Under the pieces are notes generated by a model that did not search any database, was not told the DNA's origin, and saw nothing but the letters and a program-made list of their open reading frames with translations. Of a stretch of 64,000 nt of DNA, positions 12,006 through 24,000 are shown in pieces; the stretch's first letter is position 1; every line of letters starts with the position of its first letter. The position numbers and the translations under genes are program-made. The DNA comes from Amborella trichopoda (lineage: Eukaryota; Streptophyta; Magnoliopsida; Amborellales; Amborellaceae): assembly GCF_000471905.2 (NCBI RefSeq), contig NW_006498549.1, forward strand, positions 9,011,210-9,075,209, read 5' to 3'.

Positions 12006-13835
12006 AGCTCTTTCTCCTGTGCTTTTAGAAAGCTACAGGATTCAAAGTGAACTCTGATCAAAGCTACTCTGGCTAACACCCTGGTATACTTCATGTCCCT
12101 TTTCCAGATGCCAGCACAAGTGGCTAACAACATAAAACAACTTATGCGGAACTTCCTTTCGTCGGGCTAGGCAGAGAAGATCAAATTCCACCTCGTAGCT
12201 TGGGAAAATATCTGTCTACCAATAAAGCAAGGGGGTCTAGGTATTCAGACACTTAGAAAACAAAATATTGCCCTCTTAGGCAAATGGTGGTGGCGCCTAG
12301 CCTCTCAACCAGGCTCTCTCTGGGCTCAGGTGTTACGTACCAAGTACAAAATACTGGACGAAACGTGGGTACCAGAGAGGATACGAAAACACATGGCGTC
12401 AGGGTGTGGTTGTCTCTAGTCTCTTCACTGCCACAGTTCAGAAGGCACAGTAGATTCCATGCCAGAGAAGGACTTAGGGTCAAATTTTTGGACTGATCTC
12501 TGGCTGGTCACATCTCCTCTGTGCAAGGCCTTCCCAACCCTCTTCTCACTCACCTCTAACATTAACTCTACCATCACCGAGGAGATGCCTCTCTCTGGTG
12601 GACAGAGAATCTGGTATCCCTTTTTTTTGTAGAAATTTCTAGGATGACGAAAGTGTTCTGTTCAAACAACTTTCGTATGCTCTTTCCTCTCATTTCCTCC
12701 CTCCTTTTGAGAGTGATACTATTGTCTGGAGCCTCTCCCCCTCTAGCCTCTTTACAGTAACTTCTTTCTACAAAAGTCTTACCCAACCCCCAACCTTTCC
12801 TCTCAATCCCACCTCCATCTTGTCAAAAGTTTGGTCCACCATCGCCCCACCAAAGATCTAGTTCTTTAATTGGATCGTCTACTCTCAGAGAGCTCTCACA
12901 TTAGACCAACTACAAAAAAGAGGCCTCTCCACCCCCAACAGATGTGCTCTTTGTCTATGCGAGGAGGAATCCAACCCCCACCTTTTCCTTCATTGTGTTT
13001 TTTCCCATAAACTTTGGTCCCAAGTGCTTCAACTTTTCCGCATCCAATGGGTTCTTCCACCCACGGTCAGGGCACTGATCTCTTTCAACTTCGATGCACA
13101 GTGGCCCTTGGCTGGAAAATCCTTATGGAAAGGCTACAGTCGCTGCTACTATTTGGACTTTATGGCTAGAAAGGAACAACAAAATTTTCAATGGTGTTCA
13201 GCTACAACCACCAGCTCTCTTCGACAAGTTTATCTCGCTGACCACCTTTTGGGCTGCAAACCACAAGACTTTCTCGAGTATATCTAGAAATACCCTCCTC
13301 TCTCAATGGAAAAATGTCCTCAACCACAGGCCTTCAAAACCCTCAAGAGCTAGCAATTGACAACCACCACCAGAGGGCAGCATCAAGCTTAATTTTGATG
13401 GCTGCTCCCTTGGTAATCCCGGCCCTTTAGGCGCAGGGGGTGTTTTCAGAGATTGCCAGTGAAATGTCCTTTTCACCTTCTCTGTGTACCTCGGGACCCA
13501 TGATTCCCAATACGTAGAAGCTATGGCTCTACTTTTGGGCTTGAGACACCTCAATCCTTCCTGGGGCACAATTCTGATTGTGGAAAGAGACTCTCTTAAC
13601 ACCATCTCTTGAGCAAGAGGCCTCTCCTCTCCACCATGGCAATGCTCATCTATTTTTGACGAAATTACCCACATCTGCAGGGGTACGAGTGTCTCATGGA
13701 GACATACTTAGAGGACGTCCAACGATCTTGCAGATCTTTTGGCGAAGGAGGGAGCTAGCTTCGTAATCGATAACCAGGCCAGGTCCAACTCCTTTTTTGT
13801 TCAGGACTATAGCTGCACTACTTAGCCTGCTTCAC
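12006..13835 (+). pseudogene. LINE ORF2 3' part: RT C-terminus, zf-RVT, RNase H (broken)
   Basis: Conceptual reading in shifting frames gives the RT tail (YFMSLFQMPAQV, WENICLPIKQGGLGI, LLGKWWWRLA) at about 12080-12360. A zf-RVT region follows (CALCLCEEESNPHLFLHCVF at 12945-13005; TIWTLWLERNNKIFNG at 13150-13200). Last comes RNase H (LNFDGCSLGNPG near 13390, YVEAMALLLGL near 13515, VERDSLNTIS near 13580, NDLADLLAKEG near 13725). The four acidic RNase H residues (D, E, D, D) are all still visible. Stops at 12168 and 13615 and several frameshifts make it non-functional. The open frame on the opposite strand (13303-13674) is antisense to RNase H and not a gene. Confidence 0.88.
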
Positions 13836-14040
13836 ACGAGCAAGCCACAGCTCTGTTCTTAATTTTTTGTAAATCTAACTGTATACTTTGTAATTTAGGC
13901 GGTCTTATAAGCCTATCTGACCATGGATCACTAAATGTATTTTTTTACTGAATGTCACCCTTCGAGGGTGCCTTCAGTCCCACACCTCTTGTAAACTTTT
14001 ACTGTTTTAGTAATACAATGTTAACAATTCTAAAAAAAAA
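12006..14040 (+). mobile_element. 5'-truncated LINE retrotransposon with poly(A) tail
   Basis: A 2.0-kb insertion bounded by a perfect 16-bp target-site duplication. It starts inside the C-terminal part of the reverse transcriptase, runs through the zinc-finger-like RT-associated domain and RNase H, then about 200 bp of 3' UTR, and ends in a run of nine A (14032-14040). 5' truncation, a 3' A-tail and a variable-length target duplication are the marks of target-primed reverse transcription. It landed in LTR C2. Confidence 0.93.
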
Positions 14041-14056
14041 TCTTACCTCATCAGAA
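14041..14056. repeat. Target-site duplication, right copy
   Basis: TCTTACCTCATCAGAA, directly after the A-tail of the LINE and identical to 11990-12005. Confidence 0.95.
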
Positions 14057-14451
14057 CGGCTTCTCAAAGTGCAACTGTCTGTTCACACGCTATGAGCAAG
14101 CTAAATATATAAGGGATTTGAGCCTATGTCCTGTTAAAGCTCAGCTATGCTCACTCAGGGCTTATACACAACATTTCTCAAACAAATTGGGAACCACTGA
14201 TCCCCAAGCCTCGGCTCTCAGGACATAAGGCTAACACAGGCATACCGACCTTGACTAGAGGAAAACCCCAAAACCTCTCGGTTCACAATATCGTTCTAAG
14301 AACTTCACCTCAGTCAATCAAGCGTGATTATTTTTGGCTTATCCATATTCTAGTACGCAAAGATACTGGTAGCCACTATGTTCCTGGTCACTCCCACTGT
14401 TACTTTGAACAGTGCTGGCATTGCATACTTGACAGGCCCATATATCCAACA

Positions 14452-17303
14452 ATTTCTACCTCTGCCAATACATTACAGTCTTTCTCCAAATTTGTGAAAC
14501 ATTCCACATAACTGTCCAAGTGTATAGAGGATGAGTCCAAGATATAGGACCATCTAAGTTTATTTAATACAACTTATATTACACTTGGTGTATACGATTT
14601 ACAGCTGTGTAGATGGTACCATGATAATCAATCCTCACATACGATCTCGCCAAAATTTATGAGGATCAGTTCAATTAGTCCCTAATACAATTTTCATTCA
14701 GAGGGATACTATACAAAATCAAGGAAGTACGATACAATATCTCTTGATCAAAATTCATCCACTTACATATTACTCCTGAAATGACACAAACACTTAGAAT
14801 GCAAACACTTATATGAATTCAATCTCCAAAAACAAATATATGCAGCTAGTCTAATGGCATGGGAACCCGATGAAATTTTCTCAAATTATCGGGATGGCCT
14901 CCACGGACTCATACACAACCTTTATTATAACTCTTCTTGATAGCACATGATAATGAGGCTTCGATTAAATCAAAAGTGAAGCATGCACCATAATGGAACC
15001 TGTCCAGACTAAAGGATGCTTAATACTCTATGTGAATTCAATAAGAAGAGGGCCTAAAATGAACCATGTGTGGGATACATGTGGGAGAGCTAGAGAGCAC
15101 AACGTGTGGGAGATAGAGACAAAGGAAAGGTGTAGTTTAAAGAGTAATGGATGCACATGCAATAGAACTTTATTAGTGCCTTGCACCGAATGGACATAGT
15201 GAGAGCTCATAAAAGCATACTTTTAGGCTCAAAAACTCAGGAAGTTACAACAAAGAAGTGGCAATCAAAATGATTTGAAGAGTTGCTAGATGGTATAGTG
15301 ATTGCATACAAACGAAACAATGATAGACTAGTGAGCACGAAACTTATAATTTGAGCAAAAAAGAATCAAAAGAACAAGCTTACCTTGCTGTTAATATGTA
15401 TTTACAGCAAGCCAAAGGGACCTTGAAGGTGTAGAGAGCTTCTCACGAAAGTTGCATCCTAATGGACGTATAGGCATCTATGGAAGGGACTCTCATTGCA
15501 AGGCACTATTCTCTTCTTTATTCACTCACAATTGGGTAAAGAAAGAAGGCAAGAAGGTTTGAATGGGGCGTGCCTCTCTTGGAGCTCTCCCTAACTCTCT
15601 AAAAGTTCTAAGTGAATGAGAGAGATCAGGATAAATAAGTTTGTATAGGTAGTCTAAGTGTGGGTTTAAAGCTAGATTGACTCTTGGCCTTCAAATGAGT
15701 TATCCAAGGTTATGGAGAGGCATTGATCCTAGCCTTGCTCATCACCGTCCTTGGCTGTCATACGACAGGTGAGATTTAATCACCATTATCACCAAATACC
15801 AAAATGCCCTCCAAATTTCCCATGAGCTCTTTGTTATTGAAAAACCCTAATTATTTTGGATGGCCTTTTATTAGCACTCATTTTTCAATATTTAATCATG
15901 ACCACACATTATAAATCTTCCATGAGTTGGGCATCACACTCCTTTTTGTCTCCCTTTTCAATTTTTGAAATTCAAAATTCAAATGGTTTGAAATGTCACT
16001 TTCACTTGGAAGACCACTCCTTACACATTATGTCATAAGTTCTCTCACCACACTAATGAGGTTCATGAACCTTAGTACTTAACCAATATAAATTCAACAC
16101 ATGTAAACACATTTCTATAAGATAAATAATATTAAGAAAAAAATAATTTCCCTCATTCATACATGTACATACACACAAATGTAGTAAAAACCCTAATTTC
16201 AATATGGCACATAACCATAATATGTGGTCTAACCAAACACGGGCCCACACCCCAAGGGGGATAGTCCATGTCACCTCTATATGGGAGTGAGGTGGCACCC
16301 TATGGAGCATGCATGGCACATACTGGCCATTAGTGTGCTACACTCCATATGTGGGGGGTGTCTTTAGGTGGAATTATGTGCCAACAATTTTTCTAGGCCA
16401 TTTTTACTCAAAATAAAAATTCCTCAAAATTCTAAAAAATCACCATAACTCATCATTCTCCATCAAATTTACTCAGTTTGGTGTCCAAGAAAAATCCAAA
16501 CTGGGAAATTAGGATCCTTTAGGAGGTTGAGTTGTATGATACTCCATTGCGCTAGCTTTAGAACCTTTGGCCATTTTCTCAAGTTAACACGACAAACCCA
16601 TGTCTCATCGTCTTAAGCAGCGACACATGCTTGGTTTATCAAACATGAGCTAATAGATGGCTTTGGTTTCTGGATTTTCAGTGAATTATAGGTGCACCCC
16701 AAGGACATGTACTCTTGTGGATGCGGGGTCCTCTCTCTAGCACATATTCATAGCTCTGATTAAGCGGATCAACTTATCAGAGTGGCTTCCCATTTGCGAC
16801 TGTCCTATGCACATGCTGTGAGTAAATTAAATTGTTAGGGATTTAGGCTTGTGGATGCGGGGGTCCTCTCTCTAGTACATATTCATAGCTCTGATTAAGC
16901 GGATCAACTTATCAGAGCGGCTTCCCATTTGCGACTGTCCTATGCACATGCTGTGTGTAAATTGAATTGTCAGGGATTTATGCTTATGCCCTCTCAACGC
17001 CTAGTCTACTCACACAGGGCTTCTTCTCACACGTGTGCTCTATCAAATTAGATTCTCTGATGCTATCTCTCATGCCCTAGCTCACACACATCAGGCGTTC
17101 TCATACCGGCCTTGACTAGAGGAGACTCTCAAACCTTTTGGTTCCGAATAAGGCCCTCTGGACATGCCTCATGACTCGGGGTATTTCAAATTTCCGGATC
17201 CTAGTTTTTAAAGTCTAGTAAGTGCACCGTCTCGGTTTACTCTCACAGTGACCAATCACTATCATGAAATGGCTGAGTCAAGGCATTGAAAGGCCATAAC
17301 TCC
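14452..17303 (-). mobile_element. LTR of family C, copy C1
   Basis: A second family C LTR in the same minus orientation. Its 5' end (high side) is near 17303, where the minus strand reads TTATGGCCTTTCAATGCC, the family start block. Shared with C2 are CCAAGGACATG, GATGCGGGGGTCCTCTCT, CGGCTTC and CCTTGACTAGAGGA. The low-coordinate end is inferred only from the expected 2.85-kb length; it would then abut C2 directly. It is non-coding. Confidence 0.5.
16714..16981. repeat. 134-bp tandem duplication in LTR C1
   Basis: The unit starting CTTGTGGATGCGGGG begins at 16714 and again at 16848, with fewer than ten visible differences. The homologous place in C2 and in LTR A2 (46300-46420) has a single copy, so this arose in C1. 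Confidence 0.88.
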
Positions 17304-17936
17304 GATAAGAACTGCATCTTGTACAGCTACAAAACCAAAGCCCATATTTCATAAAAACCTTAAAATACTTATCTAGCATATAATGTTTATGGTTATGCTG
17401 CCATCCAAGCACAACCCCAAGACTCAAAAGAAAACCTCAAATTCAAGCTTAGTTCCCAAATTTCCTTGAGGCAGTCACTATTTGCACTGCATCCTCCTCA
17501 AAACCAAGACATTTAAAAAATTATAAAAGCAGATACACGTTTGCCTTTCCCCTTTTTAAACTTTCTAGAAAAGGAATCAAATGTTCCTCTTTAGACCATT
17601 CAATATTTCATTGCAGGAACCTGGTACTTACAGTAACGATCTCATTGCTGTATTGATGTTCCTATGCTCTTGATTATGTTCTATCTCTTGCTCTCAGTTC
17701 TGCTGATTTCATCTATAGTCCTTACCCGTCTCCCTAGTTGGGAAATAACAGTGGCAGATGTGATATTTGCAGTTAATTTGTGACTTTGACTTGAGCAATA
17801 TGAGGATTTCTAAAATTATTCAGAGATGAGGATTTTTTTCTAATATTTATATCTATTTATTAGTGTAAACACTGTCTAACATCTAGAAATCCGCCCTGTG
17901 TTGTTGGTTTGTTACTAATTTTGTGACCGTCTCCAG
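17304..17936 (+). other. Intron sequence upstream of the first recognised AAR2 exon
   Basis: No exon or element recognised. It ends in a normal acceptor, CCGTCTCCAG (17927-17936). The AAR2 N-terminal exon(s), expected to encode a GPNFKG-type motif, were not found here or elsewhere upstream. Confidence 0.5.
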
Positions 17937-18066
17937 GAGGAGTGCTACAGTATGGCTGTCAAGAATTTAGAGTTTGACCACCAACTTGGCCCTTATGGTT
18001 TAATCCAGTTCTGGGATTGGATACATATATCTAACTATGTCACTAAAGACGTGATTAAACGAATTG
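17937..18066 (+). CDS. AAR2: AAR2 exon, N-terminal domain part
   Basis: 130 nt, acceptor CTCCAG, donor GTATGT. It encodes [16 protein letters not shown] and [13 protein letters not shown]. Plant AAR2 usually has a GDWK-type motif where this copy reads FWDWIH. It ends after the first base of a Glu codon that is completed by the next exon (R-I-E-P-I-G-G). Confidence 0.88.
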
Positions 18067-21000
18067 GTATGTCCATAATTTTTGTTGTACTTATTTCTGC
18101 ATGCTCAGAATCAAAGATTTGAAAATAGTCGGACATCAGTACATGACTCTCTTCATTTGATATAAATTATATATTGTTAATGGATAGTGTTTTGTCTGGA
18201 AATGCATCTGTTTTTAGTTATGCCTGTGTGAATCAAAAAAATAAAAAGGTGTTGAGAATTCGAAGCATGTTATAAGTTTGTAATGATAGAATGAGTTATC
18301 TTCAAATTTCTTCTATAGACAGTATTACATATTACTTTTTGGGAAACTAAATATACTTGTTAGGACTATGGAATGATCGTAGTCCTTGGGGCATCAACTT
18401 TCCACTGAAATTATGATCATCTTTTATAATCCTTATTATAGTAGGCTTTCCCTTTGTCTATCTATGAGCTCTTAGGATGTAATTAATTTCCATAAGAATG
18501 CCTTTTCAGGCTATAGTGGAAATTGTTCTTTCTATTGAGCTTCCTTAGGAAATTCTGTTTGTCATATTAGGCATCAATGTCAATGCATCAAATTGTCTCA
18601 TTTAACTTAGAGATCTGCTGAGTCTTCCCATGAACCTAATTGTTCTTGTGATTTCTCTATTTGACCCTAGTTAATAGGCAACCCACATGAATACTAACAT
18701 TTCCTCTATCTAATTTAGCACATTCTTTTCCATACTGTTGTAATTTTATGAGGGAAGTGGTGTGAGATGTGCTAGAAATTTTGTCCTAAAACAATTAACT
18801 AGGGGAAGTGGTAGCTTATGCCAGCATCTCCTATATTCCTTTTTCTTTTTCTTTTTTTTTTTCTTTTTTTTTTTGGATAAAACATTTCCTGATGCATTGG
18901 CTCTTGCATCCATTTCCTAGCGTGACAAAAATAATATCTCTAACTATCATGGAGTCTAAAACATTTCTTTTCAAATTTTATTTTATGGAGTATGCAAAAT
19001 TGTTATTCTTTGAAATGAATGAACCAATATGGAGTATGTGGTATATTTTTGTTATGGAGCGTTTTTAAAAAGAGAGTGAACAGATTAGGTGGCAAGCTTG
19101 CAAGTATCTTGAGTTTCTGGAATGGTAGCAGTACCCAAAATAAGTTGTTTTGTTATATGAGGATGATGCTATTACAAGAGGTATGCCCCTCCGGCAATTG
19201 GAATCCTTTAGACTGCAAATAACCAGTAGAATATGTGAATTTTGGTGGTTATTATTCTATTGAATATCTTCCATCCTTCAATGTTTCTTGATATCAAGAG
19301 TTATATTATCAAAACGTCGAGTATTCAGCTAAATTCTTTGACATTCTCATGCATACATTATAGAATAGAACCTTGGAGACAGTGAGGGTTATAAAGACTC
19401 ATTTTTCCCTATTATATGGATGTCAATTCAATCCACAATCTTTGTAATACATGTCAACAACAAAGGTGCCAATAACATTAATTTTCCTTTAAAAAGGGAA
19501 TGTGAAACATATTACATGGCATATGGCCGTGCTTCTCATGCTGGAGAGAAAAAGATTCATTAAAGTGTAAAACCTATTATGGAGGGTTTTAATCTGGTGA
19601 GTTTTGTTGCTCTTAAATGCAGCAATAAGATAATTACATGCACTATAATTCCCTTTGAGTATTTAGAAACATGATGCACAACTTTGAGATGACAATGTAT
19701 GGTTCAATTAGTGTACTGAAAATCCTTGAGGTGAAGGTGATCCCTTAGGTGAGGTGATGTCTGGTCACTATCAATTATATCAATCTTTACTGATGAGGTG
19801 TAAATATGGTCCAGGATCTTCAGGATGCTCCCACTTCTGTTCATATTGTCTGGTTGGTTTGAAGAGTAATTTTGCCGCTTTGCATGCCGACATGCTACAT
19901 ACTTCAAGGACCCATAGTCAGCCCAACCTCTATTATGGATCCTCCCCCATCCTCTCTACATCTCACTAGCTATTTATCCCGTGCTATGCTTTTGATGTAT
20001 ACAATTCTGTTTGCTTGTAACCTGATGGGTACAACTTGTATATGCTGACTATCTATAAAACAATTGATATACATAGAATTCCATTGAATTAAAACAACTC
20101 CATGAGATCTTGGCTTGAATTCCCGTAAATTATCTTATGTTCTTGAGGTTTTTTATGCTAGATGATTTGGATAACTTGTTTTTAAAGATCAGAAACTGCA
20201 ATTTCAGAATGCCGATTGCCTCTATCACATATTGAAGAAAAGGGTTTTCCAGTAGACTTAGGATATGCGGAGAATAGCTTCAAAATGGTAAAATGGAAGA
20301 TGTCTGAAGCATCAGTACTTGCTATGCCACTAGGCATGTGGAGAGGTGCCATCTTTGCTAGGTTTCTAAGGGGACTATTCAAAAAGCAGGAATATACACC
20401 CCACTCCCAGTTCCTAAAGCACCTTGGTTGGACGTGAGTGTGGATTTTGTGTTGGCCTGCCGCAGACTCTTAGTGGCATGGACTTGATTATGGTTATAGG
20501 GGATAGGTTTTCAAAGATGGCGTACTTCATTCCTCGTAGGAAAATTATGGATGCGTCACATGTGACTGGTCTTTATTTCAAGGAAATTGTTCCTTTGCAT
20601 GGCATGACAAAGTGCATCACTTCCGATCCTGGCCTGAAGTTTATTAGCTGTTTTTGGAGGTCTTTATGTAAGAAAACAAGTACTGAATTATGTTTTAGCA
20701 GTGCCTATCATCCTCAAAGGGATGGCCAAACAAATTGGTTAATTGAAGTTTGGCAACTTACTACGACGGTTGGTTGGCAATGGGATTTGATATACTACCA
20801 CAAGCAGAATTTGCTGTCAACAGGTCAAAGAATCACATCACTCAGCATAGTCCATTGGACGTTGTGTATGGACAGAATGCTTTAAGTGTTCTAGATTTGG
20901 TACCTATACCAAATTTAGGAAAGGTTAGTGGGAAGGGTGAAGACGTGGCTGAGCACATCAAGTCAATTCATGAGCAGGTATGACCACAAATAGAGACCAG

Positions 21001-24000
21001 CGATGCGAATACAACACTTTATGATGCAAGACAAAGTGTAGATGAAAACAGATCGAAAATAAAATAGCGCTGAAATTTAATAGATTTAGTAAAATTGAAG
21101 CTAGAGTTGCTGTAATGGAGAGAAATCCTTCTTCAGTGAAAAGTACAGAAAAACTACTCTCTAACCTCTTTGCAAAAAGCCACCCTTCGAAACCCTAAAT
21201 TATAATAAAGCACCAAACTACCCCTATTAGCTAATAAATTCCAAATAATTCTTGAGAAATCCACACCACCTGCCCCTACAAAATACTAAAAATTTTCAGA
21301 AATGCTGCTGTGAAAGGTAACTCATGAACAATACCCATGAACAGTAAAAACTAATAATAAATAAAAAGAAATGAACCTCTCAGATGATGTCAGAATGACA
21401 TCAGCAGGATTGCATCAATCCCCTTGGTTAGAAGAACTCGCCTTCAAGTTATGGTCGATATATTGCTTCCCCCTGTCAGGATTTGTTCTTCTTAGAACAC
21501 CATCTCCAAAATCCACAAATGTTTGCCTGGATATTAAGAGGAAGCATGCAGTTATGGAGTGCTTTAATGAGTGTCTTGAGAGGCTTGTTCCCGATAATGA
21601 TACCCTGCAACGGATATCTGTTCAGGAGTTGATTTTATAGAACTGTGCATTAACATCATTTGGGAAGGAATGGTGATGAGATAAAGGACCAAATTTGATC
21701 TAGGTAATTACCTATATCTTGTTTGAAAATTTTCTTTCAAGTTAGTAGTTTCAACTTTCATAATGTATATTATATTTGATGTTATATAGTGCAGCCCAAT
21801 GGTAGAGCCAATATGGGAGTAGTGCTCTAAACTGACAAAAGATGGCCATCTAAGTATTGAGCTTAACATATGGCTCATCTGTTTGTTAGCACAATTGGAG
21901 TTCATTTGAGATGGTAAGTTTACAATATTGCTTTAGTCATTAAAAAACAATATTAGTAAATTGGTTTACAATATTACTTTAGTTCTCCCTAAGTCTAAAT
22001 TCTAGCTCGTGCATTTTCCAACAGGTACAAAGAAACGGCAGAGGCTAGAGCAATAAGGCTCACTGATTTGGCCTTCATTAAGGTCAATCAGAGGCTGAAT
22101 GAGTGTTTTAGTGAGCGTGAGAAGAAGGATCCCATTGCATCCAAAGACATGTATGATGTCATTGAGTGTTAGTTGAAGACCTTGAGACTGATGAGATCTT
22201 TCTCGGTGAGAGGTTGGCTTGGGATATGTTTGAGGAGGCTTTAGGACAAGCTTCCTACCCTAGGAGGGCCACTAGATCGACAACCATCCTTTTGGGTCAT
22301 AGAGGAGGACGAGGGTGATAGTATGTGGAGGAGAAGGTTGATTTAGAAGAAACTAAGGAGGATGGCCATTATGTTGAAGAGGGTGCTGATTCTGATGATG
22401 ATGGCCTTGACTCTGATGGAGGTCATATGGACAAAACCAATGATTCCAAAGGCAATGAGGATGGAAGACTCAATTATTTTAAAATTCTTTTGTTTCATTT
22501 TACTTTTAAGACTTTCAGTCTTTCATTATATTGTGGTTGTTAATTGATTATCTTACATGAAAACTAATTTGGTTTTATGCCAGGAAGGTCAACAACTGAG
22601 GCTATTTTCTTACTTAGGCAACTCATTGCAAAATTTAGGGCGAAGGGAAAAAGACCTCTGCATGGTCTTTATTGATCCAAAAAAAGCTTGTGATAGAGTA
22701 CCTCGAAGTTTGATTTGGTGCGTATTGGAAAAGAAAGGAGGCTCCAGACCCTTATCGACTTGGTGAGAGATAAGTACGATAGAGCACTAACTAGTGTACG
22801 AACAACTAATGGGGAGATGAGTGAGTTTTTACGGACAATAAGTTAACATCAAGGGTCAGCATTGAGCCCATACCTCTTTTTCTTAGTTCTGGATGACGTA
22901 ATTAGGTATCTACAAGATGAGGTACCATGATGTATGTTATTCACATATGACATAGTTGTGATCGATGAGACTTGAAAGAATGTCTACACAAAGTTGGAAC
23001 TTTGGAGGGATGCTCTAGAATCCAAAAGTTTTAAAATTAGCCGAACTAAGACAGAGTATATGGAATACAAGTTTAGTAATAATAGCAGTAGAGACGAGGA
23101 AGCAGTTAATATTGACCGCCAGGAAGTACAAAAAAGACCGCACTTTTGATATCGTGGGTCGATGATCCAAGAAAATTGAGAGATTGAGGAAGATGTTGCA
23201 CACAGAATTAGAGCTGGATGGGCGAACTGGAGATGTGCAACTAGAATTTTATGTGACCAATGCAACCAATGAAGCTGAAGGGCAAGTTCTATAGGACAGC
23301 TGTGAGACTCGCTCTGCTCTTAGGGCGGTGTGTTAGGTGGACAAAAAGCAATATATCCTTAGAATGAGTACAACGGAGATGTGGATGTGAGATGAATGAG
23401 TGGCAAGACGAGAATAGAATTTGAAATGAATCCATTCGGAGGAATTTAGGTGTGGCACCAATAGACGATAAGATGAGAGAAAGTAGATTTAGGTGGGCTG
23501 GCCATGTGTGGCACTGATCAAGTACAACACCTGTTAGGCAGTGCGAGTTAGTTTATGTGGAATGACTGAAAAGGGCACGGGATAGGCCCAAAATGATGTG
23601 GTTGAAAATAGTCCAAAAAGATAGGGGGGACTTTTGGCTTCGTTGAGGCTATGGCTTTTAATAGAGCAGAATGGTTGACCAGGATTCATGTAGCCCATCC
23701 CAATTAATTGGAGAAATGCTATGATGATGATGATGAGTTAATTAACTTCGATTTAATGCAAACATTGTTGCTACTGATTGATCACAATTCTGTAATGTCA
23801 AATGTAACTCAAATCATTTCAATTATTTAAATTTGTTTCAGCATTTAGGACAATGTATTTGCATATATACTTCGTTGGTATTCATTTAAATGCATGAATA
23901 TGAATAAATGATAGAATATCTGCAGCTCTATGCATTTGGAGCACACATATACGCATATAAGTGTATCTGGGGTGCCTTGAAACAGGGTGCCTAGGTGGCC

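Larger units (their letters stand above)
9541..14451 (-). mobile_element. LTR of family C, copy C2, split by a LINE
   Basis: Long LTR read on the minus strand. Its 5' end at 14451 reads TGTTGGATATATGGGCC, like the TGTTGACTATGTGGCC start of the family A LTR at 46754. The low-coordinate end is tentatively 9541, where the plus strand reads TGTTGGTTGAG. Without the LINE (12006-14040) and one target copy it is about 2.86 kb, almost the length of the family A LTRs. Segments 11720-11990 and 14057-14300 run parallel to 16480-17150 of LTR C1. No TSD was found, and the low end is uncertain. Confidence 0.55.

Noticed and set aside
13303-13674. 123-codon open frame on the minus strand
   Set aside because: It is antisense to the LINE RNase H domain, whose motifs read on the plus strand, and has no motif of its own.
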